NCBI GenBank assembly: GCA_963834015.1
Contig: CAWIAG010000002.1
Location: 806,001 to 870,000 of the forward strand
Source of the DNA: FEN-1297 sp963834015
Lineage (GTDB): Bacteria > Bacteroidota > Ignavibacteria > Ignavibacteriales > Ignavibacteriaceae
DNA: 64,000 bases
Direction: 5' to 3'
The position numbers and the translations under genes are program-made. Below the pieces are notes generated by a model. That model was not told the origin of the DNA, ran no database searches, and saw nothing but the letters and a program-made list of their open reading frames with translations. Shown here in pieces: positions 1 through 6,472 of the stretch (its first letter is position 1; the number at the start of each line of letters is the position of its first letter).

Positions 1-540
1 ACTTTAAGCTATATATTCAGTTCATTTAAAGAAGGAAAAACATTCAGCCAGATTGTTAAGGAAGCCAAGGAAAAAGGTTTTACCGAACCCGATCCGCGTG
101 AGGATCTTAACGGAATGGATGTGGCAAGAAAGTTATTGATTCTTGCCCGCGAAACCGGGTTATCATTGGAACTTAAGGATATAAAAGTTGAAAACCTTGT
201 GCCTGTGCCGGCAAGAAAATCAAAATCAGTTGAAGAGTTTTTTAAGAAACTTGCTGAATTTGATAAAAAATTTGAAGAGAAAAGGAAACGTGCGGCAGAT
301 AAAGGCAATGTATTGCGTTATGTTGCAAATCTTGAAAACGGCAAAGCTGAAATATCATTACAGGAAGTAAACAGTCAGCATCCGTTTTATTCATTAACGG
401 GCAGCGACAACATGTATGCATTTTATACAACACATTACCGGGAACACCCTATCGTAATCAAGGGCCCGGGAGCCGGGGCAGATGTTACTGCGGCAGGAGT
501 GTTTGCGGATATAATAAGGATATCAAATTATTTGAGTTGA
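1..540 (+). CDS. thrA: Homoserine dehydrogenase (probably bifunctional aspartokinase/homoserine dehydrogenase), C-terminal part
   Basis: The reading frame is open from the first base and ends at TGA 538-540, giving the last 179 residues of a longer protein. The homoserine dehydrogenase signature EPDPREDLNGMDVARK and the C-terminal GPGAGADVTAAGVFADIIR are clear. These match the catalytic domain that reduces aspartate semialdehyde to homoserine. This C-terminus without an ACT domain is typical of ThrA/MetL-type fusions, so a fused aspartokinase upstream is inferred but lies outside the window. The neighbours asd, thrB and thrC carry the steps on either side, which supports the assignment. Confidence 0.93.
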   Translation, partial: TLSYIFSSFKEGKTFSQIVKEAKEKGFTEPDPREDLNGMDVARKLLILARETGLSLELKDIKVENLVPVPARKSKSVEEFFKKLAEFDKKFEEKRKRAADKGNVLRYVANLENGKAEISLQEVNSQHPFYSLTGSDNMYAFYTTHYREHPIVIKGPGAGADVTAAGVFADIIRISNYLS

Positions 541-587
541 GATATCGTTATTTTCAATATTCGTTTTTTGTTAATATTATTTAGTAG

Positions 588-607
588 CCCCGACTTTTAA
601 GTCGGGG
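588..607. repeat. REP-like palindrome, copy 1
   Basis: Near-perfect palindrome with 9-bp arms CCCCGACTT/AAGTCGGGG separated by two bases. It belongs to a set of four similar elements (also 726-745, 816-835, 4748-4767) whose outer bases (CCC...GGG) are kept while the inner bases covary. This suggests selection for the fold rather than the sequence. It lies in the thrA-asd spacer. Confidence 0.7.
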
Positions 608-663
608 ATGGGTAAATTCAACAAAACCTTAGGACTTTAGTCCATTGTTGCGTTCTTTTTGTT

Positions 664-705
664 TGCTTGAGCCAAAGGCTCATCCGCCTCTGGCGGAAAT
701 GCCGA
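664..705. repeat. Double mini-hairpin repeat, copy 1
   Basis: Contains two adjacent 5-bp stems with 3-base loops: GAGCC-AAA-GGCTC and then CCGCC-TCT-GGCGG, two bases apart. A shorter second copy (second hairpin plus flank) lies at 766-794. A third, inverted and slightly diverged copy is at 4536-4575, and a fragment at 4692-4709. It is a dispersed intergenic repeat with no coding capacity. Confidence 0.7.
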
Positions 706-725
706 ATTCTTGTGAAAAAGATTAC

Positions 726-745
726 CCCCGGCTTAAAAGCCGGGG
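726..745. repeat. REP-like palindrome, copy 2
   Basis: 9-bp arms CCCCGGCTT/AAGCCGGGG around AA. It has the same architecture as copy 1, with compensating changes inside the stem. Confidence 0.7.
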
Positions 746-765
746 CTATTTGCAACACACTGCAA

Positions 766-794
766 GGCTCATCCGCCTCTGGCGGAAATGCCGA
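766..794. repeat. Double mini-hairpin repeat, copy 2 (partial)
   Basis: Base-for-base repeat of 677-705 (29 nt), containing the CCGCC-TCT-GGCGG hairpin and its AAATGCCGA flank. The first hairpin is truncated to its GGCTC arm. Confidence 0.7.
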
Positions 795-815
795 TAATGA
801 TTTGTAATTTCAAGT

Positions 816-835
816 CCCAGGCATAAATGCCGGGG
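816..835. repeat. REP-like palindrome, copy 3
   Basis: Arms CCCAGGCAT/ATGCCGGGG around AA with one mismatch. Together with copies 1 and 2 it fills the 411-bp thrA-asd spacer (541-951), in which I see no gene. Confidence 0.6.
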
Positions 836-951
836 CTACTTTAAATATCATTTGGGTAACTTCAGTTAATGAAATTTTTTAATCGATATTGATTAAATTT
901 TAAGTCCAAATTTGAAAATATAATTTAAGTTAAATAATATAGAGAGAATAA

Positions 952-1998
952 ATGGCTAATAATGAAAAAATCCCGGTCGGAGTACTGGGCGCTACGGGAA
1001 GCGTCGGTCAAAAGTTTATTGAATTACTATCAAATCATCCCTGGTTCCAGGTAACCGAAGTGGCAGCATCAGAAAGATCAGCGGGTAAAAAATATAAAAA
1101 CGCTGTAAACTGGATACTATCAACTCCCCTTCCTAAAGATGTTGCCGAACTGACTGTAAAAGAATGCGAACCGGTTTTAAACAGTAAAATAGTTTTTTCA
1201 GGATTAGATGCCGGAGTTGCAGGCAGCGTTGAAGAAGCTTTTGCAAAAAAAGGATACGCTGTGGTTTCCAATTCAAAAAATCACAGGATGGATCCCGATG
1301 TTCCCCTGCTTGTTCCGGAAATAAATGCAAACCATCTTGAGTTGATTAAAATTCAAAAGAATAACGGCGGATGCATAGTCACCAATCCCAACTGCTCAAC
1401 TATTGGTTTAGTACTAGCACTTAAACCGCTATACGATAATTTCGGGCTGGAAGCAGTAAATGTTGTAACAATGCAGGCTCTTTCAGGGGCGGGTTATCCC
1501 GGTGTTTCAAGTCTTGATATCATTGATAATGTTATTCCATTTATTTCAGGTGAAGAGCCTAAAATGGAATCCGAACCTTTAAAGATATTCGGGAAGCTGG
1601 GAAAAGAAAGTATTATAAACGAAAATATAAAAATCAGCGCGCAGTGCAACCGTGTTGCAGTAGTTGACGGCCATACCGAATGTGTTCAGGTAAAGTTAAA
1701 AAAGAAAGCCACAAAAGAAGAAATAATAGAAGCATGGAGAAATTTTTCGGCAGAGCCGCAGAAATTAAATCTGCCGACTGCTCCTTTAAAACCGGTTTAT
1801 TATTTTGAGGAAGAAAAATATCCGCAGCCAAGAATTCATAGAAATCTTGATAAAGGTATGGCGGCTTCCGTTGGACGGCTTCGCGAAGATTCATTATTCG
1901 ATTTCAAGTTTGTTGTTCTTTCGCATAACACAAACCGCGGCGCTGCAGGCGGCGCTTTGCTTTGCGCGGAACTTATGAAAGCTAAAGGGTTTATTTAA
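952..1998 (+). CDS. asd: Aspartate-semialdehyde dehydrogenase
   Basis: Reduces aspartyl phosphate to aspartate semialdehyde with NADPH, the step between aspartokinase and homoserine dehydrogenase. The 348-aa product has the nucleotide-binding GATGSVGQ at residues 13-20 and the catalytic cysteine (C148) in TNPNCSTIG. A second conserved stretch, ALSGAGYPGVSS, follows. Length and motif spacing resemble the archaeal/fungal Asd subfamily more than the E. coli type. ATG start at 952. It is separated from thrA by a repeat-filled spacer and from thrB by 60 bp, so it is probably part of a loose thr operon. Cytosolic. Confidence 0.95.
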   Translation: MANNEKIPVGVLGATGSVGQKFIELLSNHPWFQVTEVAASERSAGKKYKNAVNWILSTPLPKDVAELTVKECEPVLNSKIVFSGLDAGVAGSVEEAFAKKGYAVVSNSKNHRMDPDVPLLVPEINANHLELIKIQKNNGGCIVTNPNCSTIGLVLALKPLYDNFGLEAVNVVTMQALSGAGYPGVSSLDIIDNVIPFISGEEPKMESEPLKIFGKLGKESIINENIKISAQCNRVAVVDGHTECVQVKLKKKATKEEIIEAWRNFSAEPQKLNLPTAPLKPVYYFEEEKYPQPRIHRNLDKGMAASVGRLREDSLFDFKFVVLSHNTNRGAAGGALLCAELMKAKGFI

Positions 1999-2058
1999 TC
2001 ATTTATAAAAGAGACTTATTAATTAAACGGGCCTCTTTTTTATTTTAAGCAAAACATA

Positions 2059-2994
2059 ATGAAAAAAAACATAAAAGTATTTGCACCTGCTTCCGTAACG
2101 AACGTAAGCTGCGGCTTTGATATAATGGGCTTTGCGATAGACTGGCCCGGAGACGAGGTCGTCCTGAAAATCAAAGATAAACCGGGGATTACCATTACAA
2201 AAATAACCGGAGATAAAGGAAAACTTCCCTTAGACCCGCTAAAAAACACAGCGGGAGTTTCACTTATGGCGCTTGCCGGACATTTAAAGTTTAAAAAAGG
2301 CATTGAGATGGAAGTTCATAAAAAAATGGCGCTTGGGAGCGGGCTTGGATCAAGCGCTGCCAGCGCTGTTGCAAGTGTATTTGGACTTAACGAACTTCTT
2401 GGAAAGCCATTATCAAAAATAGAACTGCTGCCTTTTGCCCTTGAAGGTGAAAAACTGACTTCAGGAGGCACCCCGCATGCAGATAACATCTCAGCGTGTT
2501 TAATGGGCGGATTTATAGTTGTAAGAAGCATCAATCCGATTGATGTTGTGAACATTAAAACTCCGGGACAACTTTTTTGTACTATTGTTCATCCAAAACT
2601 TGAAATAAGTACGGCGGATACCAGGAAGATTTTACGCAAACAAATCCTCCTGGCCGATGCAGTAGAACAATGGGGTAATGTTGCCGGGCTTATAGCCGGA
2701 TTAACGACCGGCGACTACGGCCTGATAAGCAGGTCTCTGCAGGATGTAATAGTTGAACCGGTAAGATCGATTCTTATACCGGGATTCAATATAATTAAAG
2801 ATTCCGCAATTGAGGCAGGAGCCCTGGGGTGCAGTATTTCGGGTTCGGGCCCCTCAATATTTGCATTAAGCAAATCGGAAGCAATTGCAAAAAAAACCGG
2901 CGATGCAATGATGAAAGCCCTTTCTTCAATTAAGGTTGAAGGGGATTTATATATATCAAAAATAAATAAACAGGGGCCTAAGGTGATTGGGTAA
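2059..2994 (+). CDS. thrB: Homoserine kinase
   Basis: Phosphorylates homoserine for threonine synthesis. The 311-aa protein is a GHMP kinase: an N-terminal PASVTNVSCGFDIMG substrate-site segment, the phosphate-binding loop ALGSGLGSSAAS at about residues 91-102, and a C-terminal GALGCSISGSGPSIFAL glycine-rich motif. Length is normal for ThrB. The ATG at 2059 is the only start near the conserved N-terminus. It lies between asd and thrC in pathway order. Confidence 0.95.
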   Translation: MKKNIKVFAPASVTNVSCGFDIMGFAIDWPGDEVVLKIKDKPGITITKITGDKGKLPLDPLKNTAGVSLMALAGHLKFKKGIEMEVHKKMALGSGLGSSAASAVASVFGLNELLGKPLSKIELLPFALEGEKLTSGGTPHADNISACLMGGFIVVRSINPIDVVNIKTPGQLFCTIVHPKLEISTADTRKILRKQILLADAVEQWGNVAGLIAGLTTGDYGLISRSLQDVIVEPVRSILIPGFNIIKDSAIEAGALGCSISGSGPSIFALSKSEAIAKKTGDAMMKALSSIKVEGDLYISKINKQGPKVIG

Positions 2995-3062
2995 TAAATA
3001 AGTATAAAGGTATGAATTAAGGTTGAATGATCTAAAAATCGGCGCTTCAACCCACCCCTGCA

Positions 3063-3078
3063 CCCCTCCCTAGAGGGG
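3063..3078. repeat. Short C-rich hairpin in the thrB-thrC spacer
   Basis: CCCCTC/GAGGGG arms around CCTA, preceded by a C-rich tract (ACCCACCCCTGCA). The composition differs from the AT-rich surroundings. It may be a remnant of another dispersed intergenic repeat. No second copy was seen in this window. Confidence 0.4.
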
Positions 3079-3162
3079 ACGATTATAGGTTTTGGGCTGG
3101 TGAAATTTAAATTAGACATCGAGTTAGAATTATTTGCATAAAAAAGATCGAACACAGAAATA

Positions 3163-4467
3163 ATGAAATATTACAGTACAAATAATAAAAATAACATAGT
3201 ATCGTTTAAGGAAGCAGTGTTAAAAGGAATTGCCGATGACGGCGGATTATTTATGCCGTCTGAATTTCCGAAACTGCCCCTTGAATTTATTCAGAACATT
3301 TCGAAATGTTCTTTCAAAGAAATTTCTTACACTGTGGCAAAGAATTTATTGAACGGGGATTTACCGGATAATATATTACATAATATTGTAGATAAAGCAA
3401 TAAACTTTGATGCACCGGTAGTACCGCTTGATGAAAGGACTAATATTCTTGAATTATTTCACGGCCCTACATTAGCTTTCAAGGATTTTGGCGCAAGATT
3501 TATGGCTGAGACAATGTCTTATCTGAATAAAGATTCCGATAAGGATATAGTTATTCTTGTTGCTACTTCGGGCGATACCGGCAGCGCTGTTGCAAACGGG
3601 TTTTATAAAGTTGACGGTATTAAAGTTGTTTTGCTTTATCCCGGCGGTAAAGTAAGCCGGATACAGGAACAGCAGCTTACCACTTTAGGTGAAAATATTA
3701 CTGCACTGGAGGTTGACGGGACTTTCGACGACTGCCAGAAACTTGTAAAACAGGCATTCCCGGATAAACAGCTTGCCGGAAAAATTACACTTTCTTCAGC
3801 AAATTCAATTAATATTGCACGGCTTATCCCGCAGTCATTCTATTACTTTAATGCCTATGCGCAAGTTATTAAAAATAAACAGAGGATAATTCTTTCCGTT
3901 CCAAGCGGAAATTTCGGCAATCTTACAGCGGGATTATTTGCCAGGGAAATGGGGCTTCCCATTAGTGATTATATTGCTGCCGTAAATGCAAATGATGTGT
4001 TTCCGGATTATATCGAAACGTCTGTTTTTACACCGAAGCCCTCGGTTAAAACATTATCCAATGCGATGGACGTAGGTAATCCCAGCAACTTTGCACGTAT
4101 TCTTGATATGTACGGCCGTAAACACGATATAATCAAACAAATAATTTATAGTGCGAGTTTCTCAGACAAGCAGACAAAAGCAGCGATGAAAGAAGTATAT
4201 TCTAAATATAATTATGTAATAGATCCTCATGGAGCGGTTGGTTACCTGGCATTTCAAAAGTATATAAATGAAAAAAAACTTAGTGATTTTGCAGGTATAA
4301 TTTTAGAAACCGCACATCCCTCAAAATTCGGCGACATAGTTGAAAGTGTTATTAATAAACAGATAGAAATACCCGAACGTTTAAAACTTTGCCTAACCCA
4401 AGAAAAGCATTCGGTAAAAATTTCAACAAATTATGAAGACCTCAGCAGCTTTTTAAGAAATAACTGA
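3163..4467 (+). CDS. thrC: Threonine synthase
   Basis: PLP enzyme converting O-phosphohomoserine to threonine. The 434-aa length is typical of the bacterial class. The PLP-lysine motif HGPTLAFKDFGARF puts the Schiff-base lysine at about K107. ATSGDTGSAVANGF and the later PSGNFGNLTAG are the phosphate-binding loops, and the N-terminal 'GIADDGGLFMP' is family-specific. It closes the thrA-asd-thrB-thrC series and is followed at once by a strong hairpin. Confidence 0.96.
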   Translation: MKYYSTNNKNNIVSFKEAVLKGIADDGGLFMPSEFPKLPLEFIQNISKCSFKEISYTVAKNLLNGDLPDNILHNIVDKAINFDAPVVPLDERTNILELFHGPTLAFKDFGARFMAETMSYLNKDSDKDIVILVATSGDTGSAVANGFYKVDGIKVVLLYPGGKVSRIQEQQLTTLGENITALEVDGTFDDCQKLVKQAFPDKQLAGKITLSSANSINIARLIPQSFYYFNAYAQVIKNKQRIILSVPSGNFGNLTAGLFAREMGLPISDYIAAVNANDVFPDYIETSVFTPKPSVKTLSNAMDVGNPSNFARILDMYGRKHDIIKQIIYSASFSDKQTKAAMKEVYSKYNYVIDPHGAVGYLAFQKYINEKKLSDFAGIILETAHPSKFGDIVESVINKQIEIPERLKLCLTQEKHSVKISTNYEDLSSFLRNN

Positions 4468-4471
4468 GTTA

Positions 4472-4511
4472 CCCCGGCACCTGCTTACCTTTCGGTAGGC
4501 AGGTGCCGGGG
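4472..4511 (+). terminator. Long hairpin after thrC (terminator-like or dispersed repeat)
   Basis: 18-bp stem with one mismatch around the loop TTTC, beginning 4 bases after the thrC stop. The GC-rich arms start CCCCGGCACC and end GGTGCCGGGG. There is no clear T-tract, so intrinsic termination is uncertain. It could instead be mRNA 3'-end protection or a mobile palindrome. Confidence 0.55.
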
Positions 4512-4535
4512 ATTTGTAAATTCATATACGCATTA

Positions 4536-4575
4536 GGCGTTTCCTCCAGAGGCGGATGGGCCTTTGGCTCAAGCC
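4536..4575. repeat. Double mini-hairpin repeat, copy 3 (inverted)
   Basis: Reverse complement of the element at 664-703 with a few substitutions. It lies in the 414-bp thrC-proC spacer (4468-4881), which otherwise holds only other repeats and no gene. Confidence 0.65.
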
Positions 4576-4691
4576 AATAAAGTCCGGGCTTTATTATTCC
4601 CCGAGTTAAATAGCCTGTGTTAAAATTTGTTTTATATGAATAAATTTGCAAAAAGCACATTGAACTAATTTATGAGTAGGTAGTGGTAAAT

Positions 4692-4709
4692 CGTTCCTCC
4701 TGAGGCGGA
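4692..4709. repeat. Double mini-hairpin repeat fragment
   Basis: CGTTCCTCCTGAGGCGGA, the reverse complement of the second hairpin of the family with loop TCA instead of TCT. Short and diverged, so the assignment is tentative. Confidence 0.4.
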
Positions 4710-4747
4710 CAAGTAAAACGATTGAAATTTCATTTTTCTATTTAATA

Positions 4748-4767
4748 CCCATAACTGAAGTTATGGG
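4748..4767. repeat. REP-like palindrome, copy 4
   Basis: CCCATAAC/GTTATGGG arms around TGAA. It keeps the CCC...GGG closing pairs of the copies upstream of asd while the inner stem is replaced. Confidence 0.5.
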
Positions 4768-4881
4768 CTGCTTTGTTGAAAAATAATATTAGCCTCATTC
4801 TTCAAGGCAAGACTGGTGCTAATATAAAATCAAGTGGATTCAGTAAATAATAAATATTTTTAAAATTAATTTGGAATTAAA

Positions 4882-5697
4882 ATGGAAACAAAAAAAAGTG
4901 TAGCTGTAATCGGCGGCGGAAATATCGGCCTTGCTATTGCAAACGGCCTTGAGAATGCAAATTTGTATTCACATGAGAATATATACATAACCAAAAGAAG
5001 AATTGAATCTTTGACAGATTACAAAAAAAGAGGATTCAAAATCAGCGCCGATAATAAACAGGCGGTTAAGGACTCAGAAATCATTATCGTTGCCGTACAG
5101 CCCAAACAGCTTGATGAAGTTTTAAAGGAAATTAGTGAAGTTATTAATATTAATAAACACATTGTAATTTCCGTAGTTTCAGGCGCTTCGGTAAAAGATA
5201 TAAAAAAATCAATCGGCAAGGATGTACCGGTTGTACGGGCAATGCCGAATACAGCAATTGCGATCCAGGAATCAATGACGTGCCTGGCTTCGGATACAAA
5301 AACCAACGGCGCTTTAAAAATTGCAAAAAAGATATTTGACTCTGTAGGTAAAACACTTATAATCGACGAAGACCTTATGGTTCCGGCAACGGCATTATGC
5401 GCTTGCGGAATAGCCTTCTTCCTCCGTGCAATCCGTGCTGCTTCACAGGGCGGAATAGAAATAGGCTTTCATTCTGAAGATGCTTTATTGATGGCAGCTC
5501 AAACTGCAAAAGGAGCAGCGTCGTTATTAGTTGATACAAAGAGCCATCCTGAAAGTGAAGTTGATAAAGTTACAACACCGAGAGGATGTACAATCGTAGG
5601 GTTAAACCAGATGGAGCATAATGGATTCAGTTCTGCGCTTATTAAAGGTATCACTACTTCCGCAGAAAAAGCGGCCAAACTTTATACGAATGATTGA
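4882..5697 (+). CDS. proC: Pyrroline-5-carboxylate reductase
   Basis: Last step of proline synthesis, reducing 1-pyrroline-5-carboxylate with NAD(P)H. The 271-aa product has the Rossmann motif GGGNIG at residues 11-16 and VVRAMPNTAIAIQES in the middle. The C-terminal helical domain contains TTPRGCTIVGLNQMEHNGF, which matches the ProC signature. Length is standard. ATG at 4882. It is isolated from thrC by repeats and from metY by a long regulatory leader, so probably has its own promoter. I could not assign one. Confidence 0.95.
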   Translation: METKKSVAVIGGGNIGLAIANGLENANLYSHENIYITKRRIESLTDYKKRGFKISADNKQAVKDSEIIIVAVQPKQLDEVLKEISEVININKHIVISVVSGASVKDIKKSIGKDVPVVRAMPNTAIAIQESMTCLASDTKTNGALKIAKKIFDSVGKTLIIDEDLMVPATALCACGIAFFLRAIRAASQGGIEIGFHSEDALLMAAQTAKGAASLLVDTKSHPESEVDKVTTPRGCTIVGLNQMEHNGFSSALIKGITTSAEKAAKLYTND

Positions 5698-5968
5698 GCT
5701 GTAGAACGGGCTTAGGAGAAGGATTGTTGGTGGGTCGCTTTTTGCTATAAACATTTCGTCCCGCCGGGACTTAGAACAAAATCAATATTATATTGTGTTT
5801 AGATAAATCGTTTATAATGTTTTGAGCCTGAGACTAACAGGTAAGCCAGAGACTTACAAATTAATATTTTAACCGGAGCCTTTTAATATTGCAGATAGTG
5901 AAAAATTGAAAAAAAATTTAATTCTGCGCACATACAATGTGAATTAGCCATTTATTTTCAGAATAGTA

Positions 5969-5999
5969 TTGACATGAAGCGGTACAAAACTTATATTTG
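5969..5999 (+). promoter_or_regulatory. Promoter of the metY-metX leader
   Basis: TTGACA at 5969-5974, 17-bp spacer, then TATATTTG at 5992-5999. It fits both a sigma-70 box (TATATT) and the Bacteroidota -7 element TAnnTTTG. Transcription would start around 6003-6008, only a few bases before the leader ORF at 6012. Confidence 0.7.
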
Positions 6000-6011
6000 T
6001 GAAAATTTAAT

Positions 6012-6113
6012 ATGAAAAAAGAACCCAAAAATATTAACCGGATTAAAAGCCCAATGGCTATGTGCCTATGCTGTATGATGATGGGTATGTCATCACGGAA
6101 GGACGCAGCCTGA
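6012..6113 (+). CDS. Met/Cys-rich leader peptide (candidate attenuator ORF)
   Basis: A 33-codon ORF with ATG at 6012 and TGA at 6111-6113. Residues 15-26 read MAMCLCCMMMGM: six Met and three Cys in twelve positions. The N-terminal part is basic (MKKEPKNINR). It starts just below a strong promoter and ends 25 bases before an intrinsic terminator, the classical layout of an amino-acid leader peptide. The genes downstream make homocysteine/methionine. A stop codon (TGA 6000-6002) lies in frame just upstream, so ATG 6012 is the first possible start. I infer that ribosome stalling at the Met/Cys codons controls read-through. A small functional protein is the alternative. The sequence does not show translation. 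Confidence 0.6.
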   Translation: MKKEPKNINRIKSPMAMCLCCMMMGMSSRKDAA

Positions 6114-6138
6114 TAATTAAAAATTGAATTTAAGACTG

Positions 6139-6173
6139 AGCCCTTCCCGAGACCTTATCGTGAAGGGCTTTTT
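6139..6173 (+). terminator. Attenuator terminator after the leader peptide
   Basis: 8-bp stem AGCCCTTC (6139-6146)/GAAGGGCT (6162-6169), with an inner CGA/TCG pair series and a five-T run at 6169-6173. The 5' arm overlaps CCTTCC (6142-6147), which is perfectly complementary to GGAAGG at 6097-6102 inside the leader ORF, so a competing antiterminator is possible. Confidence 0.75.
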
Positions 6174-6220
6174 AATTGGATGAATTTATGACCTGACGAA
6201 TACAAAAATAATTTGAAAAG

Positions 6221-6348
6221 CTCTTATCGAGAAAGGTTGAGGGATCAGGCCCTATGAAACCTTAGCAACCGCCCCGATTATACCGGGGGCCATGGTGCTA
6301 CCTCCTGCCCGCTGCCGGATTTACCGGCAAGTATGGGAAAGATGAGAG
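6221..6348 (+). ncRNA. SAM-I (S-box) riboswitch aptamer
   Basis: P1 is closed by CTCTTATC (6221-6228)/GATGAGAG (6341-6348). The S-box core is recognisable: GAGGGATCAGGCCCTATGAA, then CCTTAGCAACC, the variable P3 arm, GGTGCTACCTCCTGCC and the closing GGGAAAGATGAGAG. SAM-I aptamers bind S-adenosylmethionine and usually turn off methionine genes at high SAM. It lies 125 bp upstream of metY and 47 bp after the leader-peptide terminator. Confidence 0.95.
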
Positions 6349-6400
6349 AAGAAGTTTTTTTAAACCTCTTCGAGTAATCTTTCCCGGAGAGGTTTTTTTT
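6348..6400 (+). terminator. Riboswitch expression platform (antiterminator/terminator)
   Basis: Terminator stem AAACCTCT (6362-6369)/AGAGGTTT (6388-6395) with an eight-T tract (6393-6400). The 5' arm plus two bases (6362-6371) can instead pair with 6348-6357 (one mismatch). That alternative uses the last base of the P1 3' strand. SAM-stabilised P1 would therefore favour the terminator, the usual OFF-switch logic. Confidence 0.85.
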
Positions 6401-6472
6401 ATGATAACGGTAAGAGAATTAGAAAGCTATTATAATTATTAATTTATCAATATATATCGAAAGGTTAAAACT

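Noticed and set aside
541..951. CRISPR array
   Set aside because: The repeats differ in type, are irregularly spaced and have no unique spacers of uniform length. They are dispersed palindromes.
2715..3155. Open frame of 146 codons on the minus strand across the thrB end and the spacer
   Set aside because: It lies antisense to thrB, which has clear family motifs, and its translation looks like reversed coding bias with no recognisable domain.
5758..5770. Terminator of proC (GTCCC/GGGAC hairpin)
   Set aside because: Stem is only 5 bp, has no T-tract and lies 60 bp from the stop. It may be another small repeat.
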